Source of the DNA: Alphaproteobacteria bacterium
GTDB lineage: Bacteria; Pseudomonadota; Alphaproteobacteria; GCA-2731375
Direction: 5' to 3'
Assembly: GCA_016776605.1 (NCBI GenBank)
Contig: JADHTB010000020.1
Span: 1-64,000, forward strand
Length of the DNA: 64,000 nucleotides
Of this stretch, positions 24,402-33,025 are shown piece after piece. The notes under the pieces were generated by a model that saw nothing but the letters and a program-made list of their open reading frames with translations, did no database searches and had not been told where the DNA came from. Position 1 is the first letter of the stretch. Each line of letters begins with the position of its first letter. The translations under genes were made by a program, and so were the position numbers.

Positions 24402-25157
24402 ATGACACGTATCGTACTTGTAACGGGAGGTGCCAGCGGCATCGGCCTGGCCCTGGCCCGCCGTTTCGCCGAAAGCGGCGATCAAGTAGTGCTGGGCGAT
24501 ATCAATGACGCAGCCGGGAGCGCCGCCGCTGAAACCATTGCCGGCGCCAGCTATCGCCACCTTGATGTGGCCGATGACGCCCAGATTGAACAGACCGTGG
24601 CGGCGCTGGAACAGGACGTCGGGCCCATCGGCGTGCTGGTGAATTCCGCCGGCCTGCTGCAAAACCGGGCCGCGACCGAAAGCTTTCCCCTGGACGAACA
24701 TGACCGGATTTGGGCCGTGAACTATCGCGGCAGCTATCTGATGTGCCGGGCCTGCGCGCCGCGTATGGCCGCGCGCCAGGGCGGCGCCATCCTGAATATC
24801 GCCTCGGTCAACAGCTTCACGCCCCTGCCCCTGCCCGCCTATACCCCCAGCAAGGCGGCGATTGACAGCCTGACCAAGCTGCTGGCGGCGGAATTCGGCC
24901 CCGTCGGCGTCCGGGTCAACGCGGTGGCGCCGGGCTTTACCCTGACGCCGGCCATGCAATCGCGCATCGACAGCGGCGACCGCGACCCCGCCGGCATGAA
25001 AGGCCTCTCCACCCTGGGCCGCTTGGTGCGCCCGGAAGAAGTGGCGGAAGCCGGCTATTTCCTATGTTCCGATGCCGCATCAGCCATCACCGGCGTCAAC
25101 CTGCTGGTCGACGCCGGCTTCATGGCGGCGATCAGCTACAATACTTATCCGAGTTAG
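24402..25157 (+). CDS. short-chain dehydrogenase/reductase
   Basis: A 251-residue classical SDR. The cofactor motif is TGGASGIG, NSAG is the NNAG-like motif, and the catalytic triad is Ser in IASVNSF and Tyr-Lys in PAYTPSKAAI. LGDIND after strand 2 points to NAD preference. ATG follows the stop of the CoA-ester lyase by 2 nt, so the two are co-translated and may act on successive intermediates. The substrate is unknown. It is the last gene before a rearranged accessory region. Confidence 0.9.
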   Translation: MTRIVLVTGGASGIGLALARRFAESGDQVVLGDINDAAGSAAAETIAGASYRHLDVADDAQIEQTVAALEQDVGPIGVLVNSAGLLQNRAATESFPLDEHDRIWAVNYRGSYLMCRACAPRMAARQGGAILNIASVNSFTPLPLPAYTPSKAAIDSLTKLLAAEFGPVGVRVNAVAPGFTLTPAMQSRIDSGDRDPAGMKGLSTLGRLVRPEEVAEAGYFLCSDAASAITGVNLLVDAGFMAAISYNTYPS

Positions 25158-25649
25158 TATTCCGCAAAGGCAATGCCGTCCTGTCCAACCGGGCGACCGG
25201 TTTCAAGCCATGCGATTAGCATCAGGCATGTCCGCTATATCCTCAACTCCGAGCGTAATATCAGAGAATGCTGACAGTCTCTTTGTGACCCAGAGTGAGC
25301 ATTGACGCCTTTATTCATTCAAGCGGCAAACCAGCTTTTGCCAGCACACTACAATAGCTTTCCCGTGCTTCATTGTAGCGAAACAGCATTGTTGCAGGGG
25401 TCAAGGCCACCGCTAGGGTCGGGAACAGCCCGACTATTTCCATAGTTTCACGCCGCGCTTCTTCCAAATTCCCCAATTCAAGCAAATTTGCTGCGCAGGG
25501 GTGGTTTCTTCGAACGTATTCACACAGCCTGAATCCGCAGCAGAAATAAGTCCTGCAATTCCAAAGGCGTGGCTTTCCCCGCCAAACCGTAATTCCGGCA
25601 CAACGGCGAGGTCAGCCGGAATAATGGCGGCAAAATTGCGGGGGACCGG
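25158..25649. other. decayed intergenic region
   Basis: 492 bp without an intact gene. The part from 25315 to about 25530 is a remnant of a cyclase/TPR gene (separate entry). The first ~155 bp show nothing I recognise. Confidence 0.5.
25315..25530 (-). pseudogene. 3' remnant of an adenylate cyclase/TPR gene
   Basis: In one minus-strand frame the last ~65 codons read as a TPR-type C-terminus. They include HPCAANLLELGNLEEARR, FPTLAVALTPATML and a final SVLAKAGLPLE before TGA (25315-25317). The intact cyclase upstream ends in the same style (ASLRAAGLPD). No start or N-terminal part is left, and DNA identity to the neighbour is low, so this is the decayed end of a diverged paralogue. Confidence 0.6.
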
Positions 25650-27422
25650 TCAATCAGGTAAGCCGGCGGCGCGGAGCGATGCTGTGTAACGGGCGATGAG
25701 GTCGGCGTCTTTTGCCGGCAAAATGCTTTGCACAATCTTGGTGGTTGCCTTGGGTGCGACGGCCAGCAGGTTGCGAATAGCCTGTTTGGCGTCCTCGACT
25801 TGGCCGCATTCCACCAATGCGACGGCTTTTAGATGGGTGATCGGAAAACTTAGAAACTCCTGCTCTGTCCTGATGCACCAGTCCAACGTATCGGACACTC
25901 TGCCAGCGGTATAATAGGCCAACGCCATCACATAAAATGCATAGACCACGGATACAGCGCGGGGGGAGAGCTCGCGTGACATTTCCGCTTGCTTGACAGC
26001 GGCATCGTAGTCGCCTCTGAAAATCAATACCATCGCGAGGGCATGGCGATTTAGAGACTCGTTCGGGTTCAGCGCCACGCATTGCCTCAACGATGCAACG
26101 GCCTGGTCGTACTGACCCAAAATAGCTTCGCCATAGCCGCGCGCATTCAGGGCAAAGGTGTTATCGGGGTTTTCCTGAAGAGCCCTCTGGGTCAGTTCTA
26201 TGGCCACTTCGGCGGACTCTTTCATATTCGCGCTCCAACCGCTCATGGCGCTGAGGGTATGGGAGAGGGCGATGATCGACAGGGCGTCGCCATAGTCCGG
26301 CTGGATCTGCAATGCCTTGCCGGCAAGCTGGCGCACCTCGATCATGCTTTTGCGCGACAGCGTGACGATATTGGCGCGGGCCCGGACCACATAGTCCCAG
26401 GCATTAAAATTTTCCGGCCGCTTCCCCAGGGTGCGGCGGATTTCGGATTTTTCCATTTCCGGCCAGATGGCGGCGCTGATTGCCTGGGTCATTTCGTCCT
26501 GCAAATCGAAAATATCGTGCAATTTTCGATCATAACGTTCGGCCCAGATATGACCGCCGTCGCGGGCGTCGACAAGCTGCGCGGTAATGCGCACGCGGGC
26601 GCCCGATTTCCGCACGCTGCCTTCAAGGACATAACGCACGCCCAGTTCCTTGGCCACGGTCCGCAGGTCGGTTGATTGGCCTTTGTAGGCAAAACTGGAA
26701 CTTCGGGCGATCACCGTAAACCAAGAAAACTTGGACAAATCGGTAATAAGGTCTTCCGTGATGCCGTCGGAGAAATATTCCTGTTCGGGATCGCCGGACA
26801 TATTGCCGAACGGCAGTACGGCAATCGAGGGTCTTTCGCCACGCGGGACTGGCCCGTCGTCGTCACCTGGTTGCACCGCTTCTTCGACCATGAGCCTCGC
26901 CGGTAACCAGCGCCAAACCTGCACCGGGCAGGCAATATTCTTCACCTCACACTCGCAGCCATCTTCCCAGACAACGTCAAGACGATCACGAATTTGCCGA
27001 TAGGCATCGTCGGACAAAATAACGCTGCCCGGCTCACAAAGGTTTTCCAATCGTGCCGCGATGTTGACACCATCGCCTAACAGATCTTCGCCATCCGCCA
27101 CCACGTCACCGACGTTGATGCCGATGCGGAATTCAATGCGCCGCTCGGCCGGGACATCGCGGTTTCTCTCCGCCATGCCTTCCTGCACGGAGATTGAACA
27201 GCGTATAGCTTCCACAGCACTGGGGAATTCCAACAAGAAACTATCGCCCGCCGTATTTGCAATGCGGCCGTTGTGGGCCGCGAGCAGCGGCTCGACAAGC
27301 TCGACGCGGTGACCGCGCTGGGCCGCAAGTGTCGCCTCTTCATCAGCTCCGACCAAGCGTGAAAAGCCAGCGATGTCTGCGGCGACAATCGTCGTCAATC
27401 TGCGTTGGGTTCCCTGCGCCAT
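25650..27422 (-). CDS. class III adenylate/guanylate cyclase-type protein with TolB-like and TPR domains
   Basis: A 590-residue protein in three parts. Residues ~8-175 are a class III cyclase domain: the first metal Asp is in VAADIAGFSRLV, the second in NTAGDSFLLEF, and the Asn/Arg pair in GDGVNIAARLENL. Residues ~205-340 are a TolB-like module (SIAVLPFGNMSGDPEQEYF through AERYDRKLHDIF). The rest is TPR repeats. The usual adenine-selecting Lys before the second Asp is Asn (RIANTAGDS), as in many rhizobial relatives, so activity or base choice is uncertain. This is probably a cytosolic sensor. Confidence 0.88.
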   Translation of the reverse strand: MAQGTQRRLTTIVAADIAGFSRLVGADEEATLAAQRGHRVELVEPLLAAHNGRIANTAGDSFLLEFPSAVEAIRCSISVQEGMAERNRDVPAERRIEFRIGINVGDVVADGEDLLGDGVNIAARLENLCEPGSVILSDDAYRQIRDRLDVVWEDGCECEVKNIACPVQVWRWLPARLMVEEAVQPGDDDGPVPRGERPSIAVLPFGNMSGDPEQEYFSDGITEDLITDLSKFSWFTVIARSSSFAYKGQSTDLRTVAKELGVRYVLEGSVRKSGARVRITAQLVDARDGGHIWAERYDRKLHDIFDLQDEMTQAISAAIWPEMEKSEIRRTLGKRPENFNAWDYVVRARANIVTLSRKSMIEVRQLAGKALQIQPDYGDALSIIALSHTLSAMSGWSANMKESAEVAIELTQRALQENPDNTFALNARGYGEAILGQYDQAVASLRQCVALNPNESLNRHALAMVLIFRGDYDAAVKQAEMSRELSPRAVSVVYAFYVMALAYYTAGRVSDTLDWCIRTEQEFLSFPITHLKAVALVECGQVEDAKQAIRNLLAVAPKATTKIVQSILPAKDADLIARYTASLRAAGLPD

Positions 27423-27490
27423 GGTTCAGAGTGTACCGGCGTACGATCAGTGAATCTATGAGAGATCACGAGCTGGCCGATGTCGGCTCA

Positions 27491-27727
27491 TGGCACTCTT
27501 CGAGCCTCATCTGGTTTTGCGTTCACTTCCGCTTTGGCCCCGGTAGCCGACCTGGCCGGGCAGGTGGGCATCTGCGCCGTTGCCCTGGCACCTGAGTAAG
27601 TATTGAGAATAGCAATGCCCTAAAACGCTGGTCGGCAACAGCATGGAAGGAAGGACGTCGGGAGGCGCAATACCTATCCAAGTCAGGCGGTGCTGGCAGC
27701 CATTAGGTCCGCCAATTGCGCATTTCG
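27491..27727 (-). pseudogene. broken duplicate of the 3' end of the paiB-like gene
   Basis: Positions 27491-27556 match 31484-31549 at 59 of 66 positions, including 15 bases beyond the stop codon. Positions 27693-27727 match 31554-31589 well and still encode NAQLADLMAAS (intact gene: DARLADLMAAS). Between them lies an unrelated insert of 136 bp (27557-27692). The stop codon has changed to GAG. The copy is therefore dead, and together with the intact end it brackets the 1,089-residue cyclase gene. Confidence 0.7.
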
Positions 27728-27805
27728 CGGTCGTCCTAACCAAACATTTGCCCGGCCGCAGTATACCTAGGTCAAAATTTCAGAGGAGGCGTGGCGCAGC
27801 ACTTT

Positions 27806-30800
27806 CTACGCGCCCGCGGCAGCCCGTTGCAGCGCTGGAAGCGCCGTGCCCATGGCGATCCGCTCCGCCGTTTCGATCAAGGCCACAATGCGCTCGTGAA
27901 CCGATGCGTCATCTGGATTCCTGGCGTGCGCCACCAGCGCCCGTCCGCGTGCGATGAAGAAATCCGACCACGGCAAGGGCTCGTCGCGGGTGAAGTCCTC
28001 CAGCGCATCGGCGTAACGCTCGACGGCATCGATGTCGCAAGCGTTCAAACAGGCTTCCATGGCATCGCGATAAAACCAGAGCTGGCAATGGCCGACGACC
28101 CCCCCAGCCAGCATCGCTTCGCCTTCTTCAAGCGCGCTGTGCCGTTCGCCTTCGTCGTCGGTGATAAAGGCCAGAAGGCCCAAGCACCAGGGACCCAGTA
28201 GGGCACGGCTACTCTCGCGTGCCATCTGCGCACCGCGCCGTGCCGGGTCTATCGCCTCGCCGGGTCTGTCTAGAAGTGCCAGACAGCGGGCTCGTACAGA
28301 CCAAGCCAACGGTTCCCACACCGTCGCGCCGATTTTATGGATTGCGTCGAGTGATGTTTCGACTTCTACGAGACCGAGTTCCGCCTCGCCAAACTCGCAC
28401 AGCAGCCCGCCGAAATTGAGCCGCGCAATCAGTTCGGCGCGCCGATGGCCGACGCGTTGGACCAAAATCAACTCTTCTTCAATCCAGCGCCGCGCCGCGC
28501 TCAACTGATTTTGGAAAAGAAGAGTATGGGCGACGGCCGGGGCTAGGCCGGCCCTCGTCGCCAGTAAACCGTGGGTGTCTGAGATCGCCAACGCGCGTTG
28601 GAAATTTTCGTACGCCGATATCATGTGGCTTTGCATGTAATCGGCATCGCCTAAGCCGGTGTGGGCCTGCGCCTCGATCTCGGCAGAGCCGGCTACCCGG
28701 GCGTGGATCAAGGATTGCTGCTGCTCCGTCCGACAGAGATCCACGTCTCCGTTGATGAAGGCAATGTTGCCCCGTAGTTGGTGGATGCGTGCCTGTTCCA
28801 ATGGCAAATCCTGCACTGTCGCCAGAGGCTGCGCTTGGTCCAGTATGGTCAGCGCTTCGGCAGCCTGGCCGAGCACCCGCAAGCCTGCGGCAATGCCGAT
28901 CAGGGCGCGGCAACGCGCCGCCTCGTCCGGGGCTGTTGCCAGCGCGGCGCGAAAGGCCTCGATCGAGGCATCCGTCTGTCCGGCATCACGCAGCACGTCG
29001 CCGCGCAGCTGTTCAAGCTCGAATGTCAGGCCCGTAGCTTCCGCGATCTCGGCACCGCGCGCGATCGCTATCAGAGCTTCGTCGTAGCGGAATTCTGCGG
29101 CGCTGTCGCGCCCCGCTGCCAAATAGGCCGCCGCCGCCATAGGATCGCCCCCTTCGTCGAGATGCGTGGCGTGCAGCAGGGCATCCCTGCCGGCAAACCA
29201 ATCCGCCGCGGCACGGTGCAGTTCGTAGCGCCGCTGGGTCAGCAGCGAGGCATATGCGCCGTCGCGGATCAGCGCATGGCCGAACAGATAGCCGCCACTA
29301 ACCGGCTTGACCAGCGCCGCGGCGAGCAAGCGGTCGGGACGGTAATCCGACAAACCGGCAATGGCGCGCACTTCGTCCAAGGTAAAGCGCTGGCCGAGCA
29401 CGCTGGCAGCCTGCAGAGCGCGCCGGTCGACGGCAGGTATGGCGTCCAAACGGGCCTGGACGATGCCTTGCACGGTGCCGGGAATGTTGTCTTCGGCTAA
29501 CTCGTCGGCATTGCGCAGTAGCTGTTCGAGAAACAGCGGATTGCCGCCGGCGCGGGCGACGCAATTTGAGACGATGCCATGCTCGATATCGACGAATTCC
29601 TGCGCCAGGTCGGCGGCTTCCGCGTCGCCGAGCGGACCCAGATCGAAAAATCTCAAGGCCGCTGAATCCGTGCGCTGGCGCCAACTATCGTCGAACGGAT
29701 CGCCGGCCATGCGCGAGGTCAGGATTAGCAGCGCCCGGCAGCCGCTCACTATCTTGGCCAACGCGGCGCTATGCTCGAAGATGCTGGCATCGGCCCAATG
29801 CAAATCCTCGATGCGCAGCAACAACGGTTGCTGCGCGCTGCGGCGAATGACCAATTCAGCCAGCGTGTCTTGCTTGCCGCGGTTGCGCGTTTCGTTGTCG
29901 ATGGCCTCGAACAGGGACCTGAGCACGTCGGGCTGCGGCAGGTCGAGCAAATCGTTCAAATAGGGTCGCCTTTCGTCCGCCAGCAGGCCGTCGGCGATGG
30001 CGCGCTCGGCAGCAGCGGCGCGTTCTTCCGTCCCGCTGGCAGCGGCTACATCGAGCAAACCGCGGACCAGCGAAGCGATGGCGTCCTGGCCCTTGCCGGT
30101 GCCGAAATCGAGTACCAGACCGCTACAGGATGCAAAACCGCGTGCCTCGGCCATCTGATCGAATTCATGCAACAGCCGGGTCTTGCCTATGCCCGCCTCG
30201 CCGCGCACCAGGATGGTCTCACCACTGCCAACGACCAGGCAGTGCTCCATGGCCTCCGCGAACATCTTGCGCTCGCCCGTGCGGCCGACAAAGCGCGTGG
30301 CGACACCGGCCTGATCGTCGGCCATGCACTCGATGCGCCAAACTTCGATTGGCTCGGGCAGACCATCAATCATGCGCGGCCCGAGCGCCGTACCGTCGAC
30401 ACGGTTGGCCAGACTGCGCGCAACCGCGGCCGAGGCCAAGGTCTCGCCTGGATCTGCCAGATCAGTCAAGCGAGAGGCCAGGTTTACCGACTCACCGGTG
30501 ACCGTGTATTCGGTGTGCGTCGCGCTTCCCAGTCGGCTCGCCACCACCTGGCCCGAGGCGATGCCGATATGGACCGAGATCGCTGGTGACAGCTCGGCAC
30601 TGACCCGATGCAGCTCAAGCGCGGCGCGCACGGCGCGTTCGGGATCGTCGGTGTGGGCGGTGGGGGCGCCGAAGACGGCCATCACCGCATCGCCGATATG
30701 CTTGTCGACCGCCCCGCCAAAGCGCACGACGGCCGCATCGCAGACAGCGAAAAAGCGGCTCAACAAGGCGTGCGTTTTCTCGGCACCAAGTTGTTCGGAA

Positions 30801-31075
30801 AGCGCGGTAAAGCCGGAGATGTCAGCGAACAACACGGTCACCTGACGCCGTTCGGCTTCGTCGCCCGGCTCCGCGGCTACGGTCGGCAATTCGCCGAGCT
30901 CGGCGGCGGCCTTGAGCAGGCGCTTGCGATGGCCGAGCGCAGTAATTCCTATCTTTTCCAAATCCGCATCGTCGAGTTCGGCCAGCAGCTCGAGATCGAT
31001 CGCCTGTTCGGCGAATAGCTCGCGATACTGCTCGAGCCCCAGGTCCTCGAGCCAGCGGGCAACGTCCTCAGTCAT
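27806..31075 (-). CDS. SAM-domain / class III cyclase / AAA ATPase / TPR signalling protein
   Basis: A 1,089-residue multidomain protein. A sterile alpha motif is at ~1-62 (VARWLEDLGLEQYRELFAEQ). A class III cyclase domain is at ~75-250, with metal Asps in LFADISGFTALSE and KHIGDAVMAVFG (including the adenine-type Lys), and TGESVNLASRL. A STAND/AAA-like NTPase from ~270 has Walker A VRGEAGIGKTRLL. Long TPR arrays run to the C-terminus. This layout occurs in many proteobacterial cyclases. It could couple NTPase-driven oligomerisation to cAMP synthesis. Start 31075 (MTEDVARW) is preferred to 31099. It is flanked by 66-bp direct repeats. Confidence 0.88.
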   Translation of the reverse strand: MTEDVARWLEDLGLEQYRELFAEQAIDLELLAELDDADLEKIGITALGHRKRLLKAAAELGELPTVAAEPGDEAERRQVTVLFADISGFTALSEQLGAEKTHALLSRFFAVCDAAVVRFGGAVDKHIGDAVMAVFGAPTAHTDDPERAVRAALELHRVSAELSPAISVHIGIASGQVVASRLGSATHTEYTVTGESVNLASRLTDLADPGETLASAAVARSLANRVDGTALGPRMIDGLPEPIEVWRIECMADDQAGVATRFVGRTGERKMFAEAMEHCLVVGSGETILVRGEAGIGKTRLLHEFDQMAEARGFASCSGLVLDFGTGKGQDAIASLVRGLLDVAAASGTEERAAAAERAIADGLLADERRPYLNDLLDLPQPDVLRSLFEAIDNETRNRGKQDTLAELVIRRSAQQPLLLRIEDLHWADASIFEHSAALAKIVSGCRALLILTSRMAGDPFDDSWRQRTDSAALRFFDLGPLGDAEAADLAQEFVDIEHGIVSNCVARAGGNPLFLEQLLRNADELAEDNIPGTVQGIVQARLDAIPAVDRRALQAASVLGQRFTLDEVRAIAGLSDYRPDRLLAAALVKPVSGGYLFGHALIRDGAYASLLTQRRYELHRAAADWFAGRDALLHATHLDEGGDPMAAAAYLAAGRDSAAEFRYDEALIAIARGAEIAEATGLTFELEQLRGDVLRDAGQTDASIEAFRAALATAPDEAARCRALIGIAAGLRVLGQAAEALTILDQAQPLATVQDLPLEQARIHQLRGNIAFINGDVDLCRTEQQQSLIHARVAGSAEIEAQAHTGLGDADYMQSHMISAYENFQRALAISDTHGLLATRAGLAPAVAHTLLFQNQLSAARRWIEEELILVQRVGHRRAELIARLNFGGLLCEFGEAELGLVEVETSLDAIHKIGATVWEPLAWSVRARCLALLDRPGEAIDPARRGAQMARESSRALLGPWCLGLLAFITDDEGERHSALEEGEAMLAGGVVGHCQLWFYRDAMEACLNACDIDAVERYADALEDFTRDEPLPWSDFFIARGRALVAHARNPDDASVHERIVALIETAERIAMGTALPALQRAAAGA

Positions 31076-31498
31076 CAAATTAGGGCCCCTGTGGTGCAAG
31101 AAAGCCTATCAATAGCAGCACAATCTTGCCAAGCGCACGATGTGGACGCCCTGCGCCGGCAGCAAATTCAAATCCGCGTTTTGATCTGGGAATCCCCATT
31201 TGGGTCCCTTCAACGGTGTTGATTGTGCGCTATTACCACTCGGCAGGCAACATGCCGACGCTCTGGTGACGTACATTCCAACAAGACACTGTGTTGGAGC
31301 GGGGATTAGGCATCGTAACGCCCGATGACACCGTTCACGCCGTGCTCCAGGCGTGGTTGTTCGACTCATCGGTGGACACGATAGCTGCCGGTTTGCGATG
31401 CTTACCTTCGCTCATAGTATGGATTTAACTTCACCAAATGTGGAAATCTATGAGCATTTGAATTTGTACGGAACGGCAGCTTTTGGCACTCTTCGAGC
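31076..31498. other. 423-bp gap between cyclase and paiB-like gene
   Basis: No credible gene. A 43-codon plus-strand frame ending at about 31427 has protein-like codon use, but no start or family. The last 15 bp (31484-31498) belong to the direct repeat shared with 27491-27556. The upstream regulatory region of the cyclase presumably lies here. Confidence 0.45.
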
Positions 31499-32152
31499 CT
31501 AATCTGGTTTTGGGATCATTTCCGCTTTGACCCCGGCAGCCGACTTGGCGTTACTGGCCGCCATTAAATCCGCCAACCGTGCGTCTTCGGCGCGGCCCGT
31601 GGCGCGCAGGCCGTTAATGGCGCCTTGTAGATCTTCGGGCTTGCGGTTCTGGCTTAGTTTCGCCTTGCCTTCCATGCGGCTGATTTCGACCTCGAAGGTC
31701 ACGATGCCCGACAGCATGCCCTGTTCGTAAGGCTCCGGCAGATCCATGCGCCAGGGTTCCGCGAAACCAGCCTCCATGGCAGCAACCAGACGCGCCATCA
31801 TGGCCTTCTTTTCGCCCGCATCCTCAATCACGCGGGGGCTGCCGTAAACTTGCAGCACAACATAGTTCCAGGTCGGCACGTTGGGCGCGCCGGGGTACCA
31901 TGACGGAGAGATATAGCCGTGCTCGCCCTTGAAGACGCACAACACCTCGCGCCCATTCTGAAAATGCTGCCACTGGGGATTGGCCTTGGCCATATGTATT
32001 TCCAGACAGCCCTGCCAATACAGCATGGGCAGATAGGTGGCGTGGGGCAGGCCATCGCCATCCACCGTGATCAACTGGGCAAACGGGTAATCGGCGATCA
32101 GGGCCTGCTGTTGGGCCGGATCGTCCAGGGCGAAATGCTTGGGCGTGTACAT
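31499..32152 (-). CDS. FMN-binding negative transcriptional regulator, PaiB family
   Basis: A 217-residue PaiB-like protein. It begins MYTPKHFALDD, the conserved PaiB start, and continues with the split-barrel flavin-binding core (FAQLITVDGDGLPHATYLPM), WQHFQNGREVLCVFKGEHGY and ISPSWYP, then VPTWNYVVLQVYG. The family is named from Bacillus PaiB, which represses sporulation and degradative genes, but most members are simply flavin-reductase-fold proteins, so a regulatory role is not proven. ATG 32152 has GGAG upstream; a much longer in-frame extension would run through the sdhB terminator. Its 3' end has a broken duplicate at 27491-27727. Confidence 0.88.
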   Translation of the reverse strand: MYTPKHFALDDPAQQQALIADYPFAQLITVDGDGLPHATYLPMLYWQGCLEIHMAKANPQWQHFQNGREVLCVFKGEHGYISPSWYPGAPNVPTWNYVVLQVYGSPRVIEDAGEKKAMMARLVAAMEAGFAEPWRMDLPEPYEQGMLSGIVTFEVEISRMEGKAKLSQNRKPEDLQGAINGLRATGRAEDARLADLMAASNAKSAAGVKAEMIPKPD

Positions 32153-32170
32153 TGTCTTGGCTCCATTAAA

Positions 32171-32207
32171 CAAAAATCGGGCCGCCGGTCTGATCCGGCG
32201 GCCCGAT
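32171..32207 (-). terminator. intrinsic terminator of the sdh operon
   Basis: Perfect 13-bp stem ATCGGGCCGCCGG / CCGGCGGCCCGAT with a 6-nt loop, followed on the minus strand by TTTTTGTTT. It lies 26 bp after the sdhB stop. Confidence 0.93.
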
Positions 32208-32232
32208 AAACACGATCGGTATGGCCGGATTG

Positions 32233-33015
32233 TTAGACCTGGCGGGCCACCATCATTTTTTTGATCTCGGCGATGGCTTTGGCCGGGTTCAGGCCTTTCG
32301 GGCAGGTATTGGTGCAATTCATGATGGTATGGCAACGGTACAGGCGGAACGGATCTTCCAGATTGTCCAGACGCTCGCCCTGGTCCTCGTCCCGGCTGTC
32401 GACCAGCCAGCGATAAGCCTGCAACAGAACGGCGGGGCCCAGATAGCGGTCGCTGTTCCACCAATAACTGGGACAGGCCGTGGAACAGCAGGCGCATAGA
32501 ATACATTCGTACAGGCCGTCGATCTCTTTCCGCTCCGCCTCGCTTTGCAGCCGCTCGCCATCGGGTGGCGCCGGCGTTTGCGCCACCAGCCATGGCTTGA
32601 TCGAGGCGTATTGCGCATAGAAATTCGTCAGATCGCCAACCAGATCCTTGACCACCTCCAGATGCGGCAGGGGATAGATTTTGACATCACCCTTCACCTC
32701 ATCGCAGGCCTTGGTACAGGCCAGGGTGTTGGTGCCGTCGATATTCATGGCGCAGGAACCACAGATCCCCTCGCGGCAGGAGCGGCGGAAGGTCACGGTA
32801 GGATCAATCTCGTTCTTGATTTTGATCAGCGCATCCAGAACCATGGGCCCGCATTCGTCCATATCGACTTCATAGGTATCGACGCGGGGATTTTCGCCGC
32901 TGTCGGGGTCATAACGATAGACCTTAAAGTCGCGGACGTTCTTGGCCCCGGCGGCCGCCTTATGGGTGGTGCCGCCCTTGATCTTGGAATTGGCGGGCAG
33001 GTTGAACTCGACCAT
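32233..33015 (-). CDS. sdhB: succinate dehydrogenase iron-sulfur subunit
   Basis: A 260-residue iron-sulfur subunit of complex II. The 2Fe-2S cluster ligands are in [16 protein letters not shown] and NTLACTKAC. The 4Fe-4S and 3Fe-4S cluster ligands are in [16 protein letters not shown] and [18 protein letters not shown]. It carries electrons from the flavin of SdhA to ubiquinone at SdhCD on the inner face of the membrane. Start 33015 ([11 protein letters not shown]) is chosen over an upstream in-frame start because it sits 10 bp after the sdhA stop. It is the last gene of sdhCDAB and is followed by a strong terminator. Confidence 0.97.
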   Translation of the reverse strand: MVEFNLPANSKIKGGTTHKAAAGAKNVRDFKVYRYDPDSGENPRVDTYEVDMDECGPMVLDALIKIKNEIDPTVTFRRSCREGICGSCAMNIDGTNTLACTKACDEVKGDVKIYPLPHLEVVKDLVGDLTNFYAQYASIKPWLVAQTPAPPDGERLQSEAERKEIDGLYECILCACCSTACPSYWWNSDRYLGPAVLLQAYRWLVDSRDEDQGERLDNLEDPFRLYRCHTIMNCTNTCPKGLNPAKAIAEIKKMMVARQV

Positions 33016-33025
33016 ATCCGTATCC

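Noticed and set aside
31276-31430. 43-codon plus-strand frame with protein-like codons
   Set aside because: It has no start, ribosome site or recognisable family; it could be a gene relic but is not supported.
32153-32593. N-terminal extension of the paiB-like gene
   Set aside because: It would read through the sdh terminator and antisense sequence of sdhB's end; family start is at 32152.
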